Source: Spirochaetaceae bacterium bin103 (GTDB taxonomy: Bacteria > Spirochaetota > Spirochaetia > SZUA-6 > Bin103). From it: a stretch of DNA of 52,309 bases. Below the pieces are notes generated by a model that saw only the letters and a list, made by a program, of their open reading frames with translations, was not told the origin of the DNA and made no database searches. Position 1 is the stretch's first letter, and each line of letters opens with the position of its first letter. The stretch lies in NCBI GenBank assembly GCA_002238925.1, contig MPNH01000038.1, forward strand, positions 1 to 52,309, given 5' to 3'. A program made the position numbers and the translations under genes. Positions 8,993-17,075 of the stretch are shown here, in pieces.

Positions 8993-9958
8993 TCAGGGCA
9001 GGGCGGTGAGCCAGGGCGCGGTCAGGCCCAGCGCGGCGAGCTTGGCCTCCGCCTCGGAGCGCTCCCGGTTGCGGCGCAGGAGTGCGGCGCCCGTTGCGCC
9101 CTGCGACGGGTCGGTGCGGCGGCGCAGCCAGCCCGCCTGCTCAGCGATGCGCAGCGCATCCTGCGGGCGGCCGGCATTCAGGCAGGCGGCGATGTCGCGT
9201 TCGGCGCGGGTCAGCAGCAGGCCGCCGGCGCGGTAGTCGAGGTACGCCTCCCAGGTGAGCGGCACCCAGCGGCTCACCACCTGCTCGCCGATCAGGGTGG
9301 CGTAGGCGCGGATCTCCTCCTGGGCGTGGCTGTCGGCGCGCAGGCCCAGGAAATGCAGCAGGTTGTGCAGGTCGATCTTCCAGTACGACTCGGTGTAGGT
9401 GGACAGCGGCAGATCCTTGCGCGCCTGCTCGCGTGCCACCCCGGCATCCAGGCGCTCCTGGTAGACGGCGCGCGCACGCTCCTGCAGGTCTCCCTCGGCG
9501 GCGGTCAGCCGGGCGCCGGCCTCGGGATCGATACGCCCCTCGGAGCCCTGCCGGTTGGCGGCCGTTTGCAGGCGCCACTGGTCGGGCGCGGTGCGGCTGG
9601 CGGCGTCGATCGCCACCGAGTAGCGGGTCGAGTACTCGTTGACATTGGCGGTGCGATGGCGGATCCACTGCCGCCAGCAGTCCATTGGCACGCGCACGTG
9701 CAGCTTGATCTCGCACATCTCGAACGGCGTGGTGTGGCGGTGCCGCATCAGGTAGCGGATCAGGGTGCGGTCCTCGCTGACCCGCCGGGTGCCGGCGCCG
9801 TAGGAGACTCGCGCCGCCTGCACGATGGCCGCGTCGCTGCCCATGTAGTCCACCACCCGCACGTAGCCGTCGTCGAGCACCGGCAACGGCTGGCCCAGGA
9901 TCTCTTCGAGGGCCGGCGCCACCGGGCGCCGGCTGGCAGGCGCTGCGTCGCGGCTCAT
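8993..9958 (-). CDS. thyX: Flavin-dependent thymidylate synthase ThyX
   Basis: Makes dTMP from dUMP using methylene-tetrahydrofolate and reduced FAD. The diagnostic ThyX signature RHRTANVNEYSTRYS (RHR-x7-S) is near residue 100, preceded by the RVSYGAGTRR and LMRHRHTTPFEMCEIKLHV regions. DLHNLLHFLGLRAD near 200 forms part of the substrate site. The protein has 321 residues, longer than the usual 220-250 because of a charged C-terminal tail. The ATG at 9958 lies in the first copy of an 85-bp tandem duplication that repeats the 5' end of the gene out of frame (see repeat at 9922-10091). No thyA is seen in the window. Confidence 0.95.
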   Translation of the reverse strand: MSRDAAPASRRPVAPALEEILGQPLPVLDDGYVRVVDYMGSDAAIVQAARVSYGAGTRRVSEDRTLIRYLMRHRHTTPFEMCEIKLHVRVPMDCWRQWIRHRTANVNEYSTRYSVAIDAASRTAPDQWRLQTAANRQGSEGRIDPEAGARLTAAEGDLQERARAVYQERLDAGVAREQARKDLPLSTYTESYWKIDLHNLLHFLGLRADSHAQEEIRAYATLIGEQVVSRWVPLTWEAYLDYRAGGLLLTRAERDIAACLNAGRPQDALRIAEQAGWLRRRTDPSQGATGAALLRRNRERSEAEAKLAALGLTAPWLTALP

Positions 9959-10091
9959 CGGCCCGCCACCCGGGACACCGCGCCCGCCCGCGCCCCGGGG
10001 CCCCCGCCGGGCGCCGGCTGGCAGGCGCTGCGTCGCGGCTCATCGGCCCGCTACCGGAGACACCGCGCCCGCTCGTGCCGCGGGCCAAGCG
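9922..10091. repeat. 85-bp tandem duplication covering the thyX start
   Basis: Two head-to-tail copies begin at 9922 and 10007. The first 45 bases of each copy are identical (ccgggcgcc through cggcccgc), and the rest differ at several positions. Each copy carries the first dozen codons and the ATG of thyX. The 85-base period is not a multiple of three, so the upstream ATG (10043) reads out of frame with the enzyme. Confidence 0.85.
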
Positions 10092-10115
10092 CGGTGCCGG
10101 CTCGCCCGGACTGCC

Positions 10116-11996
10116 TCATGCGTCGTCGGCGAACAGTTCCTCGCCGTGCTGCAGGCGGCGGGCGATCACGGCCGTCTGGTAGCCGGCGCGCTGCGTGGGA
10201 CAGTGCGCGGCGAGGTTGCGCACCACGCCCACCATGATCTGCTCGGCGCCACGATCGTTGCCGCGCGCGGCGAGCTGCGTGGTGGCTGCCTCCAACACCT
10301 GGAGGGTGTGGAAGTCCAGGTCCTCGCGCAGCGTGGCATAGGCCAGCCGGTCCACCAGGCGCCGCAGGTGGGCGTGCCAGTCGGTCGTCGGCGTGCGCAG
10401 GTAGCTGCTGGTCAGGTCGGCGGCGCGCTCCACCTCGGCGCGGTTGTCGAGGGCGTCGAGCAGGGCGTCGAGCAGGCCGGCCGCCGCCGCGCCGTCCGCG
10501 GCCGGGATGGCGGTACCGCGCTCCGCCGGCAGCTTGGCGGCCGGCACGTTCAGGTAGCGGTCCATGTACACGGCAATGGCGGCCTGGTACAGCGCCCGCA
10601 CCACGTCGGGTCCGCCGGTGCGCAGCAGCGCGCGCTGCACGGCGTTGCAGAATATCAACGTGTGCTGCGGGTTGAACCAGTCGCTGACCTCGTTGGAGGT
10701 GGCAAAGCGCGCCAGCCGCAGGCCGGCGGCGCGGCAGATGGCGGCGCCCACCGCGGCGGGCTCGGCACCGCCTGCCAGCGAGCCCTCTACCGCGGCGATG
10801 ACGTCGAGCGGATCATCGCCGAGAATTCGCTCCACCAGGTCGTCTTCGGCAGCCTCGTCAAGCAGTGCCGGCGCCTCGCCCGCTGCAGGGCCGGCGCTTG
10901 GCGCCGTGCTACCGGGGGCGCGCTCTGCCGCCGGTGCGGCGCGGCCGTTCGCGAGCAGGGCAGGCAGGCGCTCCTCGGCGGCGCGCACGGCGGCGGCGAT
11001 CTCCACCGGGTGGTGCCAGGGGGTGTTCTCTTCCTCGCCGCGCGCGTCGGCCAGCGACGGGGCCAGCAACGCGAGCAGGTCGTCGGGTGCGGATCCGTCG
11101 AGCAGATCGCGAAGCTCCAGCGCCTTGTTGCAGGCGTCGAACAGGTGTCCGGTGTTGGCGTACAGCCGGTCGGCCGCGGCGCCGTACAGCAGGTCTGCCA
11201 GCTCGGGGGCGGGCAGGCCGTTGGCCACGCCGGCGAGCAGGGTGCGCTCGACCGCGTCGCGGTGGCGGGTCAGCACCCACTGCCGCAGCCACCCCTTCAG
11301 CGCCTCGTTGGGCGCCGGCGCGGCGAGCGGATCGCGGGGACGGCGCGCCGTGCCATCGTTGGCCTCGGCGGCCAGTTGGCGTACCGCGTAGCTCATTCCC
11401 AGGTACAGCGTCTCTGCGCTCAGCCAGGGTGCCAGGCGCGCTACGCAGGTGAGCCGCACCATGCCTTCGCCGAAGCTGGTGATGTTGGCGGCCGCGTAAT
11501 CGACCACGCTCGCTACGATCGGCAGCAGGCCGTCATTTCCGCCGAGCAGGCTGATCAGGCTCTTGGCCTGCACCAGCCCGACCCCCATCTCCATGCCGCG
11601 GCGCAGGCGCAGCCGGTGGTAGGCGGCGTCGCGCTGCTGGCGCGGGCTGGTGGCCACCCACACCTGGTCGCCGCGCACCGCGGTGGGGTAGGAGATGGCG
11701 TCGTCGGCCCACAGGTCGAAGGTGCAGCCGCTCGCCAGTTCGAAGCGCGCCTCGTGCCAGTGGCAGGTCAGGATGCCATCCTTGACGCTGCCGCGGTCGA
11801 GCGGAAACCCCATGTGCGGGCAGCGGTTGTCCACCGCGTGGATCTCGTCGCCGTCCGCGAATACCGCCAACGAGCGGTCGCCCGCCTGCGTCACCATCAC
11901 CCCGCGCCGGCGCACCTCTTCCAGACTCGCCACCGGTACCATTCCGTTGCTGCCGTGATCGCCGTGATTCCCATTGCTGCCGTTGCTGCTGCCCAT
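10116..11996 (-). CDS. Rieske [2Fe-2S] protein with a large uncharacterised C-terminal domain
   Basis: A 626-residue soluble protein. The ATG at 11996 follows a strong GAGGAGG site. Residues 2-18 are a Gly/Asn/Ser/His low-complexity lead. A Rieske domain follows, with cluster ligands C59-x-H61 (CPHMGFPL) and C78-x2-H81 (CHWHEARF), as in assimilatory nitrite reductase small subunits and oxygenase ferredoxins. The remaining roughly 480 residues are predicted mostly helical and Ala/Leu/Arg-rich, with no iron-oxygenase facial triad or other motif that I recognise. It lies 26 bases after the AICAR transformylase gene and is probably cotranscribed. An electron-transfer role is likely but the partner is unknown. 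Confidence 0.8.
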   Translation of the reverse strand: MGSSNGSNGNHGDHGSNGMVPVASLEEVRRRGVMVTQAGDRSLAVFADGDEIHAVDNRCPHMGFPLDRGSVKDGILTCHWHEARFELASGCTFDLWADDAISYPTAVRGDQVWVATSPRQQRDAAYHRLRLRRGMEMGVGLVQAKSLISLLGGNDGLLPIVASVVDYAAANITSFGEGMVRLTCVARLAPWLSAETLYLGMSYAVRQLAAEANDGTARRPRDPLAAPAPNEALKGWLRQWVLTRHRDAVERTLLAGVANGLPAPELADLLYGAAADRLYANTGHLFDACNKALELRDLLDGSAPDDLLALLAPSLADARGEEENTPWHHPVEIAAAVRAAEERLPALLANGRAAPAAERAPGSTAPSAGPAAGEAPALLDEAAEDDLVERILGDDPLDVIAAVEGSLAGGAEPAAVGAAICRAAGLRLARFATSNEVSDWFNPQHTLIFCNAVQRALLRTGGPDVVRALYQAAIAVYMDRYLNVPAAKLPAERGTAIPAADGAAAAGLLDALLDALDNRAEVERAADLTSSYLRTPTTDWHAHLRRLVDRLAYATLREDLDFHTLQVLEAATTQLAARGNDRGAEQIMVGVVRNLAAHCPTQRAGYQTAVIARRLQHGEELFADDA

Positions 11997-12022
11997 ACCG
12001 TTCCTCCTCGCAGGCGAGACGC

Positions 12023-13186
12023 TCAGTGATGGAACAGGCGCAAGCCGGTCATCACCATCGCCAGCCCGTGCTCGTCGCACGCTTCGATCACGTCGCCGTC
12101 GCGCAGCGACCCGCCCGGCTGCACAATGTATCGCACGCCGCAGCGCCGTGCCACGTCGATGCTGTCCCGGTGTGGAAAGAACCCATCCGAGGCCAGCACG
12201 GCACCGTCCAGCCCGGCCAGCCAGTCAGCGCGCTGTTCCGCGGTCAGCGGCGGCGGCATCTCCTCCACCTGGGCGCGCAGCCAGGCATCGTCGGTAACCT
12301 GCACCCCGCCCACGTACTGGGTCATCCAGGTGTCGCGGTCGTGGCGGCGCACCCCGGGGCGGAAACGCACCTTCTGCAGCACCGGGTGAAAACGCAGGTG
12401 CCAGGCGCACGCCTTGTCGGCGGCGAGCGCGGTGCAATGGATGCGCGACTGCTGGCCCGCGCCGATACCGATGGTCTGGCCGCGATACGCGATGCACACC
12501 GAGTTGGACTGGGTGTACTTCAGGGCGATCAGCGCCAGCAGCATGTCACGCGCCGCCGCCGGCGGGATGTCGCGCGCCGCCGTGGGGACGTTGGTCAGCA
12601 GCTCGCCGTCGATGACGGTGTCGTTACGCGGCTGTTCCAGGGTCACCCCGAACACTTCGCGCCGCTCGGTAGCGGGCGGCCGGTAGTCGGGATCGATCGC
12701 CAGCACCCGGTAGGCGCCGCCCTTCTTGGCGCGCAGCACGTCCAGCGCGTCGGCGTCGTAGCCGGGGGCAATGATGCCGTCCGAGGTCTCCCGCTTCAGC
12801 AGCCGCGCGGTGGCCAGGTCCACCTGGTCGCTCACCGCTACCCAGTCGCCGTAGGAGCTCATGCGGTCGGCGCCGCGGGCGCGCGCGTAGGCGGCGGCCG
12901 TGGCCGACAGCTCTTCGGTCCCGGCCGCGAACACCCGCCGCTCGGAATCGGTCAACGGCAGCCCGAGCGCCGCCCCCGCCGGGCTGACGTGCTTGAACGA
13001 GGTCGCCGCCGGCAGGCCGGTCGCGGCGCGCGCCTCGCGCACCAACTGCCACGAGTTCAGGGCATCAAGGAAGTTGATATAGCCGGGCGCTCCGCCGAGC
13101 ACCGTGAACGGCAGCGCGCCGGACGCCGTGACGCGGGCGCCCGCCTGGTGCGGGTTGGCACCGTAGCGAAGTTCCAACTCAGCCAT
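12023..13186 (-). CDS. purH: AICAR transformylase (PurH C-terminal domain only)
   Basis: Converts AICAR plus 10-formyl-THF to FAICAR in purine synthesis. It begins MAELELRYGANPHQ, which is where the AICARFT domain of PurH begins, and contains the catalytic Lys-His pair (SFKHVSPAG, K65-H66). Also conserved are LKYTQSNSVCIAYRGQTIGIGAGQQSR and DGFFPHRDSIDVA-type segments. At 387 residues it lacks the roughly 130-residue IMP cyclohydrolase (MGS-like) domain of canonical bifunctional PurH. The ATG at 13186 has AAGGAG upstream inside the end of fni, 5 bases after the fni stop. IMP cyclohydrolase must be encoded elsewhere. The pairing with thyX nearby groups two folate-dependent steps, possibly by chance. 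Confidence 0.9.
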   Translation of the reverse strand: MAELELRYGANPHQAGARVTASGALPFTVLGGAPGYINFLDALNSWQLVREARAATGLPAATSFKHVSPAGAALGLPLTDSERRVFAAGTEELSATAAAYARARGADRMSSYGDWVAVSDQVDLATARLLKRETSDGIIAPGYDADALDVLRAKKGGAYRVLAIDPDYRPPATERREVFGVTLEQPRNDTVIDGELLTNVPTAARDIPPAAARDMLLALIALKYTQSNSVCIAYRGQTIGIGAGQQSRIHCTALAADKACAWHLRFHPVLQKVRFRPGVRRHDRDTWMTQYVGGVQVTDDAWLRAQVEEMPPPLTAEQRADWLAGLDGAVLASDGFFPHRDSIDVARRCGVRYIVQPGGSLRDGDVIEACDEHGLAMVMTGLRLFHH

Positions 13187-13191
13187 GCCTG

Positions 13192-14352
13192 TTACTCCTT
13201 GGCCGCGGAGGCCGACTTCGGCAGGGCGGCCCGCTGCAGTTCGGCGACCTCGTGGCGGAAATTGGCCGACTGCATCACCGGCGCGCCGCGCAGGGCGGCC
13301 AGCGTTGGGGCGCCGCACAGCGTCATGGCGGTGCGCAACTCATGTTCGATGCGCCCGATCAAGTCCTGTGCGCCGTCGCTGCCGCCGGCCATCACGGCGC
13401 GGATGAACGGCAGCGCCATGGCGCCGAGCCCGGCGCCCAGGGCCAGCGCCTTGGCCAGGTGCACGCCGTTGCGCAAGCCGCCGGAAGCGATCACGCGGCC
13501 CGCCTCGGCGCCGCCGAGGGCCGCCAGCAGCACCCCGGTCGGCAACCCCCAGTCGGCGAACGCACGCGCGCTCTGCCGCTCCGGCGCGGCCAGCCGTTCC
13601 CCCTCCACCGCGATCCAGTTGGTGCCGCCCGAGCCGGCCACGTCCACATAGCGCACCCCCTGGCCGCGCAAGCCGGCCACGTCCACATAGCGCCCCCCGT
13701 GGCCGAGCAACCGCCGGATCTCCGCCGGGCCGATGCCGAATCCGGTCTCCTTGACCAGCACCGGCACCCCGCAGCCCGCCACGGCGCCGGCAATCGCCTC
13801 CAGCAGGCCGCGGAAATCGCGGTCGCCGCCAGGCTGAAACAGCTCCTGGCCGGCGTTCAGGTGGATCACCAGCCCCTGTACCTCCAGCCGCTCCAGCAGC
13901 GGCCGCAACGCGGCGGCGCCGAGGTCGCGGAGCTGCACCGCGCCCAGGTTGGCGAGCACCGGCACGTCGGGCGCGTGCGGCTTGACGTGGAAGTCGGCAA
14001 AGGTGTCGGGATCGCGCAGCAGCGGGCGGATCGACCCCACCCCGACGGCGACGCCGGCGCGCTGCGCCGCTTCCGCCAGTGCGCGGTTGGCGCTGCGCCC
14101 GCGCCCCGAGCCGCCGGTCATGCAGGAAATCAGCAGCGGCAGCCGCAGCCGCGCGCGCAGGAACGGCTGCGCGGTGTCGATGGCGTCGTAGTCGAGTTCC
14201 GGCAGCGCGCGGTGCACCAGCCGCACCTGGTCGAGGCTGGTGCCGCCGGCCGCCGGGTCGGGATAGCGCTCGTTATCGAGGCAGATGTCGAGATGGTGCT
14301 CCTTGCGGGTACTGATTTCGGCCGCTGCCGCCGCCGGCTCGTTCCAGCTCAC
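13192..14352 (-). CDS. fni: Type 2 isopentenyl-diphosphate delta-isomerase
   Basis: FMN- and NADPH-dependent interconversion of IPP and DMAPP. It has STRKEHHLDICL near the N-terminus (substrate site), SCMTGGSGRG, a NLGAVQL-type strand, HLNAGQELFQPGGDRDF and VLVKETGFGIG, all typical of Fni. The GTG at 14352 overlaps the HMG-CoA synthase stop (GTGA). The protein has 386 residues, against about 350 in the family. Part of the excess is a 13-residue tandem duplication at about 218-243, which repeats RYVDVAG immediately before the SGGTNW FMN-binding loop. Whether the enzyme tolerates this is unclear. The pairing with HMG-CoA synthase places it in a mevalonate-type isoprenoid pathway. Confidence 0.92.
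   Translation of the reverse strand: MSWNEPAAAAAEISTRKEHHLDICLDNERYPDPAAGGTSLDQVRLVHRALPELDYDAIDTAQPFLRARLRLPLLISCMTGGSGRGRSANRALAEAAQRAGVAVGVGSIRPLLRDPDTFADFHVKPHAPDVPVLANLGAVQLRDLGAAALRPLLERLEVQGLVIHLNAGQELFQPGGDRDFRGLLEAIAGAVAGCGVPVLVKETGFGIGPAEIRRLLGHGGRYVDVAGLRGQGVRYVDVAGSGGTNWIAVEGERLAAPERQSARAFADWGLPTGVLLAALGGAEAGRVIASGGLRNGVHLAKALALGAGLGAMALPFIRAVMAGGSDGAQDLIGRIEHELRTAMTLCGAPTLAALRGAPVMQSANFRHEVAELQRAALPKSASAAKE
13632..13693. repeat. 39-bp-period tandem duplication inside fni
   Basis: The 23-base block starting agccggccacgtcc occurs at 13632 and again at 13671. The 39-base period preserves reading frame and yields two successive copies of R-Y-V-D-V-A-G in the protein. Confidence 0.85.
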
Positions 14353-15626
14353 CCGGCGGATCCCGCGTACCGGTAGGTGCGATAGCCGTCGTCGCGAATC
14401 CCGTGCAGGTAGAAGCGGCGCACCGGAACCTGTCCCGGGGCCGGTTCGGCGCCGCGCCGGCCAGGATAGTCGGCGATCCAGGCATCGTACGCGGTCAGCG
14501 GCGCCTCCACCCCCTGGTCGATCAGGGCATCGAGCGACCAGCTTTCCAGCACCGCGCCGGCCTGCCCACCGACCCGCGCCGAGAACGCCAGCGCGGTGTT
14601 GCCGGAGCCGTACGCCACCAGCACCGCGCGCTGGCCGGCCAGCGCCGACCGGCATGCGCGGTGGCGCGCCGCCAGCAGCGCCGCCGCGCTCAGAAACAGC
14701 GCCCCCGAGTACACGTTGCCCACCACCGCGGCGGGGGCGGTACCGTCCGCGAATTGCCGCCCGGCCAGAAACCGCGCCGCCGCGGCCGCATCAAGGTCCA
14801 GGTGGCGCTGCACCAGGCCCGCCATCGACTCCTCCGGCAGCGAGCGGAACGGCACGTGCAGTGCGAACAGGTCGGCCTCCTCCAGCAGCGCCGCCATGCT
14901 GCGCCCGGTGCGGGCACCCAGGTCGAGCAGCGCCTCCTCCACCGCACGCTGGTAGCAATCGATGGAGAACCTTCCCCTGACGCGCGCCGCCACCGAGCCG
15001 TGCGGGCGGAAGAAGTCGTCCACGTCGCGCGACGCATAACCGATCGCCGCGAAGTCGATCTTCAGCAGGCGCGGCTCCGGCTCCACCAGCAGCGCCACCG
15101 CGGCCGCGCCCTGGGTAATCTCGGCGCTGCTGCCCGCTGCGTAGCGCGCCTCGTCGGTGCATATTATCAGCCCGCGCCCGGCCTCGCCGCGGCTCACCTG
15201 CAGCATCGCCCCCACGCTCGCCAGGCCAATCGCCCCGCCGGCGCAGGCGTGCTGAATGTCGAACGTGGACAGCGCCCCCGACAGCGCGAACCCGGCGCGC
15301 TGCAACATGCCCTGCACATGCGCCGCCACCGGCTTGGCCTGGTCGACGCCGGACTCCGTGCCCACCACCAGGTAGCGCAGCGAGCGGATCTCGGCCTCGC
15401 TCATCCGTTCCAGCAGTGCGGCCGCCGCCTGCGCCGCCATCGTGGCGGCATCCTCCCACGGCTCCGGGAAGCGCAGCGACTCCTGTCCGGTGCGCCGCCG
15501 CGCCCGCGCCAGGGTCCGGGCCCACTGCGGGTTGCGTTCACGGTGCCGTGCGATCAGCGTATCGAGCGAAATCTGTAGATGGGGGATATAAACGGCGATG
15601 TCGCCGATCCCGAAGGACCTCTCCAT
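14349..15626 (-). CDS. Hydroxymethylglutaryl-CoA synthase
   Basis: Condenses acetyl-CoA with acetoacetyl-CoA to HMG-CoA, the first committed mevalonate step. It is a thiolase-fold protein of 425 residues. The catalytic Cys128 is in STFDIQHACAGG, the general acid/base histidine is H257 in FALHVPFRS, and E91 is in GTESGVDQAK. GNVYSGALFLS is the C-terminal core motif. The start MERSFGIGDIAVYIP matches the family start; the upstream Shine-Dalgarno is poor. It leads a coupled transcript with fni and probably also the AICAR transformylase, Rieske and thyX genes. No HMG-CoA reductase or mevalonate kinases are in the window. Confidence 0.93.
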   Translation of the reverse strand: MERSFGIGDIAVYIPHLQISLDTLIARHRERNPQWARTLARARRRTGQESLRFPEPWEDAATMAAQAAAALLERMSEAEIRSLRYLVVGTESGVDQAKPVAAHVQGMLQRAGFALSGALSTFDIQHACAGGAIGLASVGAMLQVSRGEAGRGLIICTDEARYAAGSSAEITQGAAAVALLVEPEPRLLKIDFAAIGYASRDVDDFFRPHGSVAARVRGRFSIDCYQRAVEEALLDLGARTGRSMAALLEEADLFALHVPFRSLPEESMAGLVQRHLDLDAAAAARFLAGRQFADGTAPAAVVGNVYSGALFLSAAALLAARHRACRSALAGQRAVLVAYGSGNTALAFSARVGGQAGAVLESWSLDALIDQGVEAPLTAYDAWIADYPGRRGAEPAPGQVPVRRFYLHGIRDDGYRTYRYAGSAG

Positions 15627-15793
15627 CAGCGCCGCGCCACCCTACCCGCACTCGCCACCCCCTGTCTACCCACCCCGGTGAGCGGCGATCAAGGCGGACG
15701 AGGCCGACGCTTCTCCGGACGGTCCAACCCGGCTCCCCGCAGATGACCGCCCTGCACTGGATCACGGCCACCATCGGCGCCGTGTGGCGTTGA

Positions 15794-16711
15794 TTACGCA
15801 GTCGAGTCGATGATCAGCGACACGTAGTCAGATTCGTAGAGTTTCTGGCGGTCTCCCACAGCAAGGCGTTGGAGACAATACAACCGCCAATAGCGCTGCC
15901 ATTCCGCAGACTGATATGCACGATGCTCCACAGCGAGTCCGATCAGCGGATCACGGGCATCCTCCCACGATATCATTTGGCCGTGTGACAACCAACGCCG
16001 GGTATCCAGCAGCTCTGTCACCGTACCCGTCCAATTGCCACCGTTACGGAACATCCCACGCCTCAGCAGAGTCTCGGCCGCTTGGCGCGCCCGACTTCTG
16101 GCCGCCTCACACAGTTTCAATGTTGCAGGGTCAAGTTTGCCTAGCATGATCTTCGCCGCACCGTCGCTGGGATCTGCTACTAGTTTGCCGGCATGGGCTG
16201 CAAAGGCATCAAGGTAATTCTGTACGGATTGCCATCTGCCGAACAGACGTGCCTGCGGATCGATTGGACCAAGTTCGGACATGTCGCTCATCACCACACT
16301 GTCAGCTCCAAGCACCATGACTGTGCCTGCACTCTTGGCGAAGTCCGGAACGATTATACGAAGCTCGCGTTCGCCAACATGGCTCCTCATCATTCCCATC
16401 AACTTCTCAGCAGCGTCGATGCTCCCTCCGGTAGTATGGAGAAGCAGATCCAGGTCGCGGTTCGCCGGAACTCTATGCAGCAGGTCGACGAATGGCATGG
16501 TGTCGTTCTCGTCAACCACGCATTCGATGCCTGATACATAGCAGATTAACGAACTCTCCGTATGGTCCTGTATCTGCTTGATGAGCGTCTGTCGTTGGTA
16601 GCGATCCGCGTGATTCGCTTCGTATAAGGGCGTCTTGGAAGCGTTTGGCGAACTACCCTCGGGAGCAGGCGGAGTTTCGCTACGGATGGATGGTATCGCC
16701 AGTTCACTCAT
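15794..16711 (-). CDS. Clp-fold serine protease (SDH/SppA-like), last gene of the Ubl operon
   Basis: A 305-residue protein of the serine-dehydrogenase-proteinase (SDH_sah, ClpP/crotonase-fold) family. It has a hydrophobic strand ending LLLHTTGGSIDAAEKL (oxyanion glycines), catalytic Ser127 in FAKSAGTVMVLGAD, and SELGPIDPQ, the signature of this family. No clear transmembrane segment or signal peptide is present, so it is probably cytoplasmic. The ATG at 16711 is 4 bases after the DUF6527-like stop, so it belongs to the ubiquitin-like operon. A plausible role is to process the Ubl precursor, remove Ubl from targets, or degrade tagged proteins (inference). Codon and base usage are less GC-rich than in the HMG-CoA synthase gene it follows. 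Confidence 0.85.
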   Translation of the reverse strand: MSELAIPSIRSETPPAPEGSSPNASKTPLYEANHADRYQRQTLIKQIQDHTESSLICYVSGIECVVDENDTMPFVDLLHRVPANRDLDLLLHTTGGSIDAAEKLMGMMRSHVGERELRIIVPDFAKSAGTVMVLGADSVVMSDMSELGPIDPQARLFGRWQSVQNYLDAFAAHAGKLVADPSDGAAKIMLGKLDPATLKLCEAARSRARQAAETLLRRGMFRNGGNWTGTVTELLDTRRWLSHGQMISWEDARDPLIGLAVEHRAYQSAEWQRYWRLYCLQRLAVGDRQKLYESDYVSLIIDSTA

Positions 16712-16715
16712 ATTG

Positions 16716-17075
16716 TTACGTCCTGTTTGCAGCAACTGCCCATCGGAGCCGACCATTGTGGATGGTAAAATGGCAGCGGCGTTGAGCAGTGATGTCGTCG
16801 ATGCTAGGATGAATCGATAGCGGCTTTCGAGATTCGATCCTCCAGAATGGGTATCGGTTGCGGTCCAAGTTCAACAGGAGTCGATGTCGCGTTCGGCAGG
16901 GACAGTCGAAAACAACCCAGGTCGCTCGATCGCGTGGACTGACGAGGACTACACCGCGGTAAGGTAGGCGCTCGGCTACGTCGTCTCCCGCCTCAACTTG
17001 CCCAACAACCCGCCAAGAGCGCCAGGGAAGCGGTAACGAGTGCCACCAAGAACACAATTCACTCAACCTTGCCAC
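16716..17075 (-). CDS. DUF6527-like putative zinc-binding protein of the Ubl operon
   Basis: A 119-residue protein in a different frame from its neighbours. GTG at 17075 is preceded by TGGAG and overlaps the end of the E1 gene by 13 bases. The frame runs open further upstream, but only from this point does it have a ribosome site. The core reads VFDCPCRTRHRLLLNLDRN, then YPFWRI, LSIHPSID, CHFTIHNGRLRWA. The spaced Cys-x-Cys, His and Cys-x-x-x-x-His pattern suggests a metal site. This is the layout of DUF6527 proteins (CPCG...LHPS...CHFWL...G-I-W), which I know from multiubiquitin/E2/E1 neighbourhoods. Its biochemical role is unknown to me; a substrate adaptor, E3-like factor or peptidase are all open. 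Confidence 0.8.
   Translation of the reverse strand: MARLSELCSWWHSLPLPWRSWRVVGQVEAGDDVAERLPYRGVVLVSPRDRATWVVFDCPCRTRHRLLLNLDRNRYPFWRIESRKPLSIHPSIDDITAQRRCHFTIHNGRLRWAVAANRT

Noticed and set aside
9141..10088. Overlapping minus-strand frame of 315 residues at thyX
   Set aside because: It starts in the upstream duplication copy and reads thyX out of frame; only its first residues match by duplication.
10146..12029. Long plus-strand frame of 627 residues
   Set aside because: It is antisense to the Rieske gene and rich in Gly/Arg/His/Gln without any motif.
15690..15745. T-arm-like string ggtccaacccggctccccgca as a possible tRNA or attachment site
   Set aside because: No matching anticodon or D arm and no acceptor-stem partner were found upstream, so tRNA and att calls are not supported.
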